DNA of 64,000 bases from Macrobrachium rosenbergii (lineage: Eukaryota; Arthropoda; Malacostraca; Decapoda; Palaemonidae): NCBI RefSeq assembly GCF_040412425.1, contig NC_089753.1, positions 35,457,413 through 35,521,412 on the forward strand, in the 5' to 3' direction. Positions 12,660 to 25,248 of the stretch are shown piece after piece (the stretch's first letter is position 1; each line of letters opens with the position of its first letter). The notes under the pieces were generated by a model that was given only the letters and a program-made list of their open reading frames with translations, was not told the origin of the DNA and did not search any database. Made by a program: the position numbers and the translations under genes.

Positions 12660-12960
12660 TGGGACATGATAGGGGTGGGGAAGGGAGGGGAGGGGAGAGG
12701 AGAAGAGAGGAGGAGTGAAGAAACACATTAGGTGTCATTTTTGGGTCGGTCAGAGCAAGGAGAAGGAAAGCCCTCAAGTGCCGCCCGCCCACGCACGCCT
12801 GTGGCTGGGCGCGCGGTATAGGTTATAGCAAGGGCTTTCTACCTCGCTATCGAGGCCTCGAAGCGGCGCCGGGGAAGGGGAGGAGAGGCGGGGGGGGGGA
12901 GGTTGGATCCGAGGGGAGGGGGTATAATGGCTAAGTGAGGAGAGCCCTCTTCAGGGTCGA
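12660..12960 (+). other. G/purine-rich and CpG-rich patch
   Basis: Multiple G4 tracts lie at 12672-12700 and 12878-12925, with a CpG-containing stretch between them (cgcacgcctgtgg, gcgcgcgg, cggcgccgg). It has quadruplex potential. A promoter was considered, but no exon or initiator context is visible. Confidence 0.4.
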
Positions 12961-13643
12961 CGGTGACCTCTCTCTCTCGTAAGCTGGTAAGGCACCAATC
13001 TGGCTTCTTGCGGAGTTCTCTTGCAGTTGACCTTCTCTGTCTACTGCTGTTGCTGCTGCTGTTGTTTCCTCTGCTGTTGTTTTTGTCTCTTGTACATATT
13101 TGGATATATCTATCTGATAGAGCTTCTTCACGTTTGAATAGTAAAGCCGTGAGCACTCAAACCAATTGATGCATTCTTGACATTTTGAGCTGCATATTTT
13201 CCAGTTTATAGGCCCTTGCTTTGCGATTGTGTGTCGTAACGACTGAGGTTGTTAATAGAGGTTGTAGTGTTGTAAGCGGCTATCTTAAATTGCTGCCTTT
13301 CAGCTTATTTAGTTTATGCGATATCATATGTATTGAGCGGGTGAATTTCAAAGTACCGTATGTCGAACGGAGGCCATTATTTATTAAAACTGTTAGTCGA
13401 CTGTACTCGATGACTCCCAGACCCCATTTATGAATTATTGCCTCTTTCGAAAGACTTTTCACGTCTGTGCACGTTTCTGCAGTTTCCACGTAAGGCAAGA
13501 AAGTTATTTGAATACTCATTAGTCCTTCATCATCCGGACTTGCTGTTGGCTTGAAGGGGTTATTTCCACTTCAGTTGGGATGGTGTTTTCCTTTAAATGT
13601 ACTATTTTCCCCCTTTGCCATTTGAGTGATACATATTCCCCAA
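12961..13643. other. unannotated sequence
   Basis: Contains a short imperfect GCT/GTT trinucleotide run near 13045-13080. Nothing else is recognised. Confidence 0.4.
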
Positions 13644-14005
13644 TTTTAGCTTTCTGTACAAGAAAACTAATGTGCCGTCTTTGTCTGTCCGTCCGCACTT
13701 TTTCTGTCCGCCCTCAGATCCTAAAAACTACTGAGGCTCGAAGGCTGCAAATTGGCATGTTGATCATCCACCTTCGAATCATGAACATACCAAATTGCAG
13801 CCCTCTAGTCTCAGTAGTTATTTTATTTAAGGTTAAAGTTAGCCATAATCGTGCTTCTGGCAACGATATGGAATAGGCCACCACCGTGGCGTGGTTTCTT
13901 GGGCCGCGATTCATACAGCATTATACCGAGACCACCTAAAGTTAGATCTATTTTCAATGGCCTTGATTATGTGCTGTACAGAAAACTCGATTGCGCCGAA
14001 GAAAT
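13644..14005 (+). mobile_element. hairpin-rich non-autonomous element family D, copy D1
   Basis: Five copies in the window share this architecture. A 5' end reads ctttctgtacaagaaaact, followed by ctgtccgtccgcac motifs. A long internal hairpin has arms containing gagggctgcaaattgg and ccaaattgcagccctct. Next come gttagccataatcgtgcttc and accgagaccacc blocks, then the 3' end ctgtacagaaaactcgattg/cgccgaag. The 5' and 3' ends carry similar, direct-oriented motifs (ctgtaca(a)gaaaact). No ORF exists, so it must be non-autonomous. This copy lacks the terminal cttcggcgc half of the 3' hairpin. Confidence 0.8.
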
Positions 14006-14688
14006 AATGAGAGAATATTATGTATTATTTATTTCATTGCTTTATTCTCTCACAGTAAGTAAAATGGTACAACCTACAAAGTTGAATGGTATCTTAACAC
14101 TTTTCGCTTTCATGTTTATCGATTGGTTTTGAGTATTTTGTTTGTGTACCGTACCGAAGATGACAACCTGAAATTTTACTAGAGAAAATGATTCCCTTTG
14201 TTTTTAGTATTCAACGTTTTGTCGGTGTTGATTTTTGGCTTAAGAATTCAATATATTGCAGCGTTAACTTATTAAATTTATTGATTATTGACAGTTTTTG
14301 TAACTGAGTAAAGTGGAGTTTAAAGGGAAGTTTATTAAAGAAGTGTTCCTGATTCCCAAGCTCATAAATTTGCTGTAGTGATTGATACTCATTCCGCTAT
14401 CAATAGATATCTGTTGTGACGCCAGATTATGGAATTTGATCAATGCTTAGTTTGGCAGCTCACCCGTATATCCCGTGTCATGTCGGCTAAGCTGATGAAT
14501 AAATCACCTTTTTAACAAAGTTATTTCAAGTCTGTTCCTAATTTACACTTAATTTAACGAGGCATTTAAAGTAAGCTGTCAAATAAAGTTCTTGACACAT
14601 CTCCACCTCGGCGTGGTAAAATGAATAAAATTACCCGGTTAGGTTGAGGACACAGTCTATTGATCGCATCTCGTGTAAAAAGATTAAG

Positions 14689-14690
<2 letters not shown>
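14006..14690. other. unannotated AT-rich sequence
   Basis: No feature recognised. Confidence 0.45.

Positions 14691-14765
<75 letters not shown>
14691..14765 (+). repeat. (CT)n microsatellite
   Basis: Perfect CT array of about 75 bp. Confidence 0.98.
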
Positions 14766-14768
<3 letters not shown>

Positions 14769-14889
14769 GGGTGGAGCTCCATGGTCCAAGATTTTATTTA
14801 GAATTTTTTTGTTATTGAAATTTTGGCTCTATTGTCATGTCAGAAAGGAAAAGAGAATCGGGATATTGACGTATTCTGCTGTTGACATT

Positions 14890-15095
14890 GTTCCTCCGTC
14901 CCCCATCCCTGCTCACTCCCCCCTACCCGTCTCCTCTTATCACGTCTCTTCCCACGCCCTTTTCTCCTCTTCCCTCATCTTCTACCGCGGTTTATCATCA
15001 TCCTCCCTCCCCTTGCCTTCCCTCTCGTCTCTCTTCTTTCTCGCCCTCAGTATCTGTCGTCGCTACTTCCTCCTCTTCATCCAAATATGTATCTG
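14890..15095 (+). repeat. pyrimidine-rich low-complexity tract
   Basis: A strongly C/T-biased stretch without a fixed unit. It produces a Ser/Pro/Leu-rich open frame in two registers that looks like low complexity rather than protein. Confidence 0.7.
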
Positions 15096-15300
15096 ATTTT
15101 TTTTCGGAATATTTTTGTCAAAGAAACCTTGCGTTTTCTTGGTAAGATTTTAGTGCTTTTTTGGGGGGGCGCCTCCATAACTAGCCGTTTCTAACCTAGT
15201 TGTGGTTTCGGCTGCTGTCACACAACTTGGCTTTGCTTACAAGAGCAGTCTCTAACCTAGGTTTGTAACCGATGATTGACCGTGTTGAACATAGTTTTAC

Positions 15301-15490
15301 TCTTCAAGCGTAATTTTAGAACTTTTTTGGGCACAGTAGCATTGCGGTGGTTTGATCGAAGGAAATTTTTTAAGCTGGCCTGACCAAACTTTGTTTGAAG
15401 TCCCCTTGAAGCGTAACTGTAGGACTTGTTTTGGGCACAGTGGTTTGATCGAAGGTAATTTTTGAGCTGGCCTGACCAAACATTGTTTAA
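15301..15490 (+). repeat. two-copy tandem repeat, ~100 bp
   Basis: Two diverged units each carry (t/a)gaagcgtaa, ttgggcacagt, ggtttgatcgaagg and agctggcctgaccaaac. The first has a short insertion after gggcacagt. Confidence 0.85.
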
Positions 15491-15599
15491 AAGTCGAACA
15501 GAATCATAGGCGTCGCCTCAAGTCTAGTGTCAGCTATGGTCATCTTCGCGTTGGGCTGTTGAAACTGGAGGATAGGTCCATTTGAGTATACATTAGGTT

Positions 15600-16005
15600 T
15601 TTAGTTTTCTGTAGAAGAAAACTATTGTGCCGGCTTTGTCTGTCCGTCCGTACATTTACTGTCCGCACTTTTTTCTGTCCGCCCTCAGACCTTAAAAACC
15701 ACTGAGGTTAGAGGGCTGCAAATTTGTATTGCGATCATCCACCCTCCAACCATTAAACATACCAAATTGCAGCCCTCTAGCCTCAGTACTTTTTATTTTA
15801 TTTAAGGTTAAATTTAGTTATACTCGTGCTTCTGGCAACGATATAGGATATGCCACCACCGGGCCATGGTTCACGTTTCATGGGCTGCGACTCATATAGC
15901 ATTATACCGAGACCACCGAAAGAGAGATCTATTTTCGGTGGCCTTGATTATGCGATGAACAGAAAACTCGATTGCGTCGAAGAAACTTCGGCGCATTTTA
16001 TACTG
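15600..16005 (+). mobile_element. family D element, copy D2
   Basis: The best-preserved copy of family D. It has the 5' end ttttctgtagaagaaaact and the internal hairpin formed by gagggctgcaaatttgtat and ataccaaattgcagccctc. A second hairpin is ccaccgaaa / ttcggtgg, and a terminal hairpin gcgtcgaag-aaa-cttcggcgc is followed by a T-rich stretch. The element carries no coding capacity. A 3'-terminal stem-loop and no terminal inverted repeats recall Helitron-like elements, but the diagnostic TC...CTRR ends were not verified. Confidence 0.82.
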
Positions 16006-16477
16006 GTTTTTAATCGACATTTGTCTTTTTGAAAAAAATTTTTTTTAACTCTTCGGAGTATGATTCAGCTTTGTTCTCCTTTGAGCGAGTGAAAGCTCGA
16101 GACAAAATATCGCCGTGTGCAGTTAGCTTGAATAGGTTATAATTACCACTATAAGCAGTTACTATTCACCCAGGCCGTTGACAGCTGAAAGCAAGTTTTT
16201 ACTATAGCCAGCCATTTCGTTCTACACTGTAACTCCAGGCGCCGGTGCTTTGCTCTTGACTCACAAACTCGAATGTTTTAAGAGGAGGTTTTTATTGCTT
16301 CATTCAGGACTAACTCCCCCCCCACTCTTACTTTTGAGATAGAGATTGTGTTTTTTTTTTGAGATTAGAGATTGGAGGCGATTTTTTATTTTTGAGGCAG
16401 ATTGGAGGCGATATCTCACTCGTTTGCGATATGCATTTTTATAGGTTCTTTGTCATTTTATTTGATTGTATTAAGAG
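16006..16477. other. unannotated sequence
   Basis: No feature recognised. A short repeated agattggaggcgat motif occurs twice near 16370-16410. Confidence 0.4.
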
Positions 16478-16885
16478 CTTTACTATTTTTATATAGGTTG
16501 GAACGTTTATTGGTTGGTTGACATTTTGATTAGCTCATTGGAATTGGTTGTTTAAATATTTGGTTGGTTAGTTGCGTATTAAATTCATTTGATAAAATAG
16601 TTTGGTTGGTTGAAACTTCTGGTATTTGGAATGTTTTACTATTTTTATGGAGGTTAGAACGTTTATGGGTTGGTTGACAATTTGATAAGTTTAATTGGAA
16701 GTGTTTGTTTAAAAATTTGGTTATTTGCCTGTTAAATTTGTTTGATAAAATAGTTTAGTTGGTTGAAACTTCTGGTATTTGGAATGTTTTTATGGAGGTT
16801 ATTATTGGTTGGTGACATTTTGATTAGTTAAATGGAATAGTTGCCTATTAAATTTGTTTAATAAAATACTTTTGTTGGTTGAAAA
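16478..16885 (+). repeat. three-copy tandem repeat, period ~150 bp
   Basis: Units begin at tactatttttatataggttg (16481), near 16637, and near 16787 (shortened). Each contains ttggttggttgacattttg-like, ttaaatttgtttgataaaat and ggttgaaacttctggtattt blocks. Divergence and deletions increase in the third unit. Confidence 0.85.
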
Positions 16886-17177
16886 CCGAAAGTGAATCTC
16901 ACACCGTGACTTATTCCGGCGGAGCTCAAACAGGTTGAACGACGACCTAAGCCTAACCCACCGCCACCCCCGACCCTCCCGCGTGTACAAGTATTTTTAG
17001 AACGAGAGAAGCAAGTAGATGAGGCTAATTCGATTTGACCTAAGATGGGTCTTGGGACTTGGTGCTGCAGCCCTGACGACTCTTGTGGTTACAAGAACAT
17101 GGGAAGAGTTTTCCTGCATTGCTGGTGTTTTGTAGCCAATGACAGCACACTTGACACACTCACTCCCCCTAATCCTA

Positions 17178-17179
<2 letters not shown>

Positions 17180-17241
<62 letters not shown>
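17180..17241 (+). repeat. (CT)n microsatellite
   Basis: Perfect CT array of about 62 bp. Confidence 0.97.
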
Positions 17242-17242
<1 letters not shown>

Positions 17243-17331
17243 GGAATATTTAGTGAAACGAAAGTAATTTCTGATGGTTAGCGGCAGCGGATAAAAGGCC
17301 AAGTCGATGTTATGGTTTTGACTCATAATTT

Positions 17332-17337
<6 letters not shown>

Positions 17338-17406
<69 letters not shown>
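17338..17406. repeat. (TA)n microsatellite
   Basis: TA array of about 69 bp. Confidence 0.97.
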
Positions 17407-17410
<4 letters not shown>

Positions 17411-17713
17411 CATATATACACATTCATAAAATTTCAGCTATACACTACGTAAGGAATAGCGACTTATTACCAGGCACCAGTTTACCATTTAGGTCAGCAG
17501 AATTACAATAGACTTAACAGGGACGCCTTTGTTACCAAATGATATCTTCATTTCTCCTTCGTGTAGGACGAGGTCCTTTCGAGAAATAAGTGTCTGTGGA
17601 CCATTGGGCATGCAAGGAAATTTACTGCCTAATTAGCACCATATTCTTTGGAAGCTTGAATTTCATGTTAGTGACCCGTGTGGGCTTGTTCCATGTGAAT
17701 AGGATTCGTCTTT

Positions 17714-17715
<2 letters not shown>
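17407..17715. other. unannotated sequence
   Basis: No feature recognised. Confidence 0.4.

Positions 17716-17749
<34 letters not shown>
17716..17749 (+). repeat. (AAT)n microsatellite
   Basis: Perfect AAT array of about 34 bp. Confidence 0.95.
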
Positions 17750-18462
<713 letters not shown>

Positions 18463-18529
18463 TTTGATGTATGCATTATCGCCCGTCATAAAGTCGAGCA
18501 TCGTAGGTTGAATCATTATTGCTCTTGGA

Positions 18530-18690
18530 CGGGACCCGGGAGGGGGTAGGGAGAGAGTGGGGTAGTGAAGGGGGGGGGGTTGGGGTTGGTGGGAGGTGGC
18601 GTGACCACGGCGCAAGGTGTCCCGGGCGGGAGTCGACAGGGCTTGAAGTGGATGGGATGGGTGTGAGGTGGGTGATGGGCGTGTAAGTTC
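18530..18690 (+). other. G-rich patch with G-quadruplex potential
   Basis: Dense G3-G10 tracts with short loops at 18537-18600, followed by GC-rich sequence. It fits a quadruplex pattern; no gene context. Confidence 0.45.
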
Positions 18691-18935
18691 ACACCTGGCA
18701 CTGTGCCATCGTGTGGCTGTACGGTGGCTCCAGGTTTTTCTAATGTTCTTATTCGGGAATTTTTACGCGTGAAATTGTTTCGTGGGGTTGTGATGGGGGA
18801 TCAGTCTCGCCGTTACTACTCTTGTTTGGTATGTTGAACGAGTGGCCTGATCGAAGCGCGGGTATTATGCTAGCATACCATTCATTTGATGAATAGATGC
18901 TTAGCTTTGTTTATTCCTTTTCGTTTATACATACA

Positions 18936-19132
18936 CACGTGTGTGTATGTATGTGTGTGTGTGTGTGTGTGTGCTCAGCTATTAAAGCAGGGATGGCAGA
19001 CTTTTATTTTTTATGAGCCACTCAATTTAGGAAAAGTTTTATATGTATATATAATGTATATACATCTACTGTATATATCTATCCATCTATGTTTATCTAT
19101 CTGTATGTCTGTTTGTCTATCTGCGTATCTAA

Positions 19133-19226
<94 letters not shown>
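18936..19226. repeat. microsatellite cluster (GT)n, (CTAT)n, (TA)n
   Basis: A GT run near 18952-18973, imperfect CTAT/CTGT tetranucleotides at 19075-19162 and a TA array at 19160-19226. Confidence 0.93.
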
Positions 19227-19495
19227 TGTATATAGAAACATATGTACTTGATATTAACAGAGAATTGATATACTGTAGAATACTTGCACTATACCAGTGA
19301 TCTCTCTCTCTCTCTATGCTTGAATGTTTCTAGAAGTGTTGTCATTGTCACATTCTCAAGTCCATAGAGTCTGTGTGAGAAGGTGGTGCCAAAAACAGCC
19401 CAACTCCACTCACGGCTGGCACACTGGCCCTAAACTTGCGCCCCTCCCCCCCTCCCCCCTCTACAGGTGGCAGCACTACCTGCTGCTGCTGCTAG

Positions 19496-19496
19496 A

Positions 19497-19527
<31 letters not shown>

Positions 19528-19533
19528 TAGATA
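19496..19533 (+). repeat. (GA)n-(GATA)n microsatellite
   Basis: Short GA array (~27 bp) followed by three GATA units. Confidence 0.93.
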
Positions 19534-19589
19534 GTATGTTTGTGTGTGTGAGGGAGGGAGTTAGTTTCATGTTTATTGCCTAAACAGGG

Positions 19590-19591
<2 letters not shown>

Positions 19592-19661
<70 letters not shown>
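19592..19661 (+). repeat. (GA)n microsatellite
   Basis: Perfect GA array of about 70 bp. Confidence 0.97.
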
Positions 19662-19663
<2 letters not shown>

Positions 19664-19796
19664 GATATCACGTGAGTATGATCTTTGTACATAGCAAGGT
19701 TGTGAGGCCAAGACTCAAAACAGGTCTGAGTGTCTTTCACGCGTCCTCTGTTCATTTTGGAGTTGAAGTTTGCAGCATCGGCAAATTTTGGTCGAG

Positions 19797-19800
<4 letters not shown>

Positions 19801-19867
<67 letters not shown>
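19801..19867 (+). repeat. (CT)n microsatellite
   Basis: Perfect CT array of about 67 bp. With the GA array 140 bp upstream it forms a long inverted pair. Confidence 0.97.
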
Positions 19868-19871
<4 letters not shown>

Positions 19872-19899
19872 TTAGGGAATTAAGGTATGACTACTTTGC

Positions 19900-20475
19900 T
19901 CATCAGTGATAGTAACTATTACTGTACAGCGTTTTATTTTCGCTCCAATACCTGTTGAGAAGCGCTACCTAGTCACTGCACTCCGTCGCTCAGCCGGACC
20001 TTGGCTCGATTCTAGCCTGCTCAAACTCCGCATCGCAATTGCTGACATAAGCCAGAATCTGATGATTTATTGTGATGTGGTTCGAAGATTTTTGGACGAT
20101 GCTTGTTGGCTCCTTACACAAGGTGTCCTGAAGTGGTTCTGCAGACTTCTGTGTGTTGTTGACGAAAAGTTTGAAGTCTGCTCCATGTTTCTTAAGTAGG
20201 TGCGCCAGTTAGAGTTGTCAGTACGAAACAGGACTGGTCCCAGCACAGATCCTTGTGGAAGGCCAGTTGAATGGGCTATCTACGGGAAAGCTTTACCTTA
20301 TTGTACGCAATGCGTTCTGTCTTCACGATAGTTTTCAGCTATGCCAGTGCATTCCTTTCTCTGCCAATAGCTTCCAGATCGTCAAGGAACAAATGCACTA
20401 CAGTGTGGAAAATTGCACTAAGGTCAAGAAAAATAAGTGTACCACACTTCACCCATTAACTGAACCAAGTCATTA
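19900..20475 (-). mobile_element. decayed non-LTR retrotransposon RT (CR1/L2/Jockey-type), reverse strand
   Basis: Minus-strand translation gives three ordered reverse transcriptase blocks. Motif A reads LIFLDLSAIFHTVVH (about 20410-20455), followed by FLDDLEAIGRERNALA. Motif B reads TGLPQGSVLGPVLF (about 20226-20268). The motif C region reads KKHGADFKLFVNNTQ (about 20150-20195), where active elements have FADDTQ. The motif A aspartate is kept, but both motif C aspartates are replaced by Asn. A stop and a frameshift separate A from B, and the thumb and 3' end are not clearly recognisable. The family pattern (LDLSAAFDTVDH ... GVPQGSVLGP ... FADDTQ) is typical of CR1/L2/Jockey-like LINEs; I cannot assign a clade. 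The element is dead. Confidence 0.78.
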
Positions 20476-20560
20476 TCAGTCGGGTAACGCTGCCTGCACG
20501 CAGACTGTTCGTCCCGTAAAAACTGTCGTATTCGGATGCTGCGTTAACTGATCTTAAGTC

Positions 20561-20637
20561 ATACTCTCAATCGCTGTAAATCAAATGGGTCAATTTGATA
20601 CTCTCAATCGCTGTAAATCAAATGGGCCAATTTGATA
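20561..20637 (+). repeat. two-copy tandem duplication, 37 bp
   Basis: Two adjacent 37-bp units (20561-20597, 20598-20634) beginning atactctcaatcgctgtaaa differ at one base (gggtcaa/gggccaa). This is a recent duplication. Confidence 0.95.
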
Positions 20638-22036
<1,399 letters not shown>

Positions 22037-22254
22037 ATTAAGGACTGAGTATCATTTTATTGATTACAGATGCTGCTTGCTGTTATTGTACTGAATCTGC
22101 GTGACTGGATATCTCTCAACATACTTCCTGATAATTGCACTGCGTTGGAGCTTCAGATATTACTGTGGTAGTTGCCTCACAGTTAATATTATTGGCTATG
22201 GTCAAGAAAATTAGACTGTGGTACTGACATGCGATATTTTTTTCTTGTATTATA

Positions 22255-22640
22255 CTGGTTTGTTTTATTGAGTCAGTAGCCACAGCTGATAATAGGATTT
22301 AGCCATTATCCGCAGTTGATGGTTGTATGGATCCCAACAGCTGATACTTATATTTTGAGTCAATATTCACAGCTGGCAGAAGGACTTCAAGTCAGTATCC
22401 ACAGCCGACAGTGGGATTTCGAATCAGGCTCCACAGTTGGTAGCAGGATTTTGAGTCAGTATCCTTAGGCTGGTAGTGGGATTTCAAGGCAAGTGTTTCA
22501 CAACAAAGATTCAGATTTTTAGGTAAGATGCTGAGAAGTTCCTGATCACCAGTGCCTTGGGGAATGTTGCACAATGAAGATAATAATTGCATGTATTTAG
22601 TATCAGTAGCTGATTGTAGGATCTTGAATCTGTCCACATC
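22255..22640 (+). repeat. 32-bp minisatellite, block 1
   Basis: Degenerate head-to-tail units of about 32 bp, each containing (c/g)cacagctgatagtagg and attttgagtcaatat-like halves. The same unit forms block 2 at 23985-24460. The last, weaker units (22600-22640) run up to the insertion of SINE copy A3. Confidence 0.85.
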
Positions 22641-22649
22641 TGATGGAAG

Positions 22650-22916
22650 CCCCGTAGGGGGGTAGTGCCGTTAGTGCACCTCATGCGGTGCACTGTAGGC
22701 ATTACTTGAGGTTCTATGCAGCGTGCCTTCGGCCTTTAGCTGCAACCCTTTTCGTTTCTTTTACTGTACCTCCTCTCGTATTCTCTTCCTTCCAACTTAC
22801 TTTTCACCCTCTCCTAACAATTGATTCATAGTTCATCGGCGAGGTTTTCCTCCTGTTACACCGGTGTTTCATACTTTGGCCTAAATTCTATATTCAGTCA
22901 ATCAATCAATTAACAA
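22650..22916 (+). mobile_element. SINE-like family A, copy A3 (full length with TSD)
   Basis: The clearest reference copy. It starts ccccgtaggggggtagtgcc, continues through gtgcacctcatgcggtgcac, tgccttcggcctttagctgc and ggttttcctcctgttacacc, and ends in a (aatc)n-type tail. Perfect 10-bp target duplications ctgatggaag lie at 22640-22649 and 22917-22926. This fixes the element's ends and shows that it inserted next to the 32-bp minisatellite. The block between ttacacc and the tail is shortened compared with the other copies. Confidence 0.9.
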
Positions 22917-22926
22917 CTGATGGAAG

Positions 22927-23984
22927 GGTTTCTCTGAGGGTAATCTCCTTTCGTTCCGGGATTGACTTCGGTGGAATTTTCCAAGATTGCTGAGCACAAG
23001 AGAATGGTTAGTTTTATATGCTTTTCTTGTTTTGCAAATTGGCTTTAGGTTGCTTTCGTTTGCGACCCTTGGCAATGGATGCATCCCCTGCCGGCTAAAA
23101 AGACTTTCGGTACTAGAAATTCTAAATTCTTGCTGGTAAAAGGAAAGGTATGTTCGAATCGTAAAAGAGGAAACGGGTAAAAGAATTCCACTTTTAAAAT
23201 GGCTGAAGATGTACATCCTTTTTTATTTTTCCAAATCATCATCGTCGAAAATATTGGAGTTTTTAAAAGTTGGGAAAGGTGAACAAAAACGAAATTTATA
23301 GGTATTCTTTTAAGAACAGTGATAGGAATATGCAATTTCCCTTACTGTGAAAATTTTATTCAGTATTGAAAATATTCGGTTTTGCCTCGTTTCTCAAACA
23401 GCGCCTTAAATTTGTCGTGGGCTCCCTGTCTCCATATGTGTTGAAAACCAATCTACCTGTCAAAAATCTGTATCAAATACTCGTTACCCACTGTAGAGTA
23501 CTTTGAAAGCCCTTCAACTAGATTATTTCGATTCCATAAGTATTCTTCCCCTCTTAATTGTGAATTGTTAAGGAGAACTTTCAACCAAAATGTTTCAGCT
23601 CTGCACCTTTCCCTCATAATTGTGATGATTTACCATTAATGTTTTTTTCCAATTTTTTTCTCATGCATATTGATTTATGAAATTATATAACTCATGTTAT
23701 GATTGAATTGTGGTTTTACAAAATTATTATATAGTGGTCACACTTAAAAGACCTTCACATTTTCCAAGTTGTAAAATTTATGAAAACCAGCAAAAACTGG
23801 AACTTCTCTCATGTTTTGTTAGAAATCCCGACATTAGCATCAGCTGTTCCATTATTATTTACAGAATTCAACAATGGTATAAGATTTTAATTCTCCAGCC
23901 AGATTAACTTCATAGTTTTTGTGAAGATTTCCAGGTGAATTTCTGAGTAACTTTTATAGTCCAAAACTACACATAAATTTTTGT
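22927..23984. other. unannotated AT-rich sequence
   Basis: No feature recognised. It separates the two minisatellite blocks and contains no recognisable units. Confidence 0.4.
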
Positions 23985-24460
23985 GAGTCCAGTAGCCACT
24001 GCTGATAGTAGGAATTTGAGTCACTTTCTACACCTGGTAGTAGGAATTGTTGTAGTCAATGTCTACTGCTGATCGTAGAATTTTGAGCCAATTTCCACAG
24101 GTGACGGTAAGCTTTTGAGTCAATGCCCACAGCTGATAATAGGATTTTGAATCAGTAATCGCAGCTTGTAGTAAAAACTTGATTCGACGTACAAAGCTGG
24201 TAGTAGGATTTTGAATTTATGCCCACAGCTGATTGTAGTTTCTTTTTTCTAGCTAGTAGCCCCAGCTGTTAGTAGGATTTTGAATCAATACTCACAGCTG
24301 GTAGCAGGATTTTGAGCCAATATCTACTGCCGAGGCAGGATTTTGAATCAATACCCACAGCTGATTAGAATTTTGAGTCAATATCCACAGCAGAGAGTAG
24401 GATTTTGGGCCAATACCCACTTTTTGGCCCAATATCTACGGCTGATGTTAGGCTTTTAGT
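23985..24460 (+). repeat. 32-bp minisatellite, block 2
   Basis: About 14 degenerate units of roughly 32 bp with the shared core cacagctgatagtaggattt and gaatcaata-type spacers, identical in type to block 1. Confidence 0.88.
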
Positions 24461-24998
24461 CATGATATATATGTATGTCAACTGTATTGTGGATGATGTC
24501 CCATTTTTTTTTTTAATGAAGAACTGCAAAAGGGCTCACTTTTGGTTTTCTTTTTTATTTTCTCTACAGGTGACTCGGAAAACAAAGGTATGTCGAAGAG
24601 GAGAGGTCTCTGTGTGTGTGTGTGTGTGTTTTGTCTCATACGCCAACAGTTGACTAAAACGAAAAATCCATAGACTTCCAAGTAATGCGTTTTGTTGACA
24701 CGCTTCTAAATTTTTCTTTTTATTTTTTTTTTACCTCCATTTTACATTTCGGTTGCATGTCTCTGTGTGCTTTCCTCAGAGGAATAAATTTATATATATA
24801 TATATCATGGTTCTTTTACTACTTATGCTAAATTTATACTCTTAACTGCGCTGTTGCTTTCCTTTAAAAAAAATGATTTTTTTATCTTCTGGTTTAAGGT
24901 TTTGTGGTGTGACTTTGGCTTTCTCCTCCTCCTCTCTTATTTCCTGCTAATACGGTTGAGGTCTGTCATAACCTGGGTTTAATTTTATTTTTTGGACA

Positions 24999-25001
<3 letters not shown>
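24461..25001. other. unannotated AT-rich sequence
   Basis: Contains a short GT run (about 24610-24629). Nothing else is supported. Confidence 0.4.

Positions 25002-25060
<59 letters not shown>
25002..25060 (+). repeat. (CT)n microsatellite
   Basis: Perfect CT array of about 59 bp. Confidence 0.97.
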
Positions 25061-25063
<3 letters not shown>

Positions 25064-25164
25064 CAGTAGCATTGTATTTACAACTTAAGATAACTCTATT
25101 GTGCTATGTTGGGTATAAGTTTTTTAATACACAAACTTTTCTCTTTTGGGAGGCTTTAATTGTA

Positions 25165-25167
<3 letters not shown>

Positions 25168-25245
<78 letters not shown>
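25168..25245 (+). repeat. (CT)n microsatellite
   Basis: Perfect CT array of about 78 bp. Confidence 0.98.

Positions 25246-25248
<3 letters not shown>

Noticed and set aside
17338..17406. TATA-box promoter signals at TA arrays
   Set aside because: Long TA microsatellites match any TATA model; no downstream gene or initiator supports a promoter.
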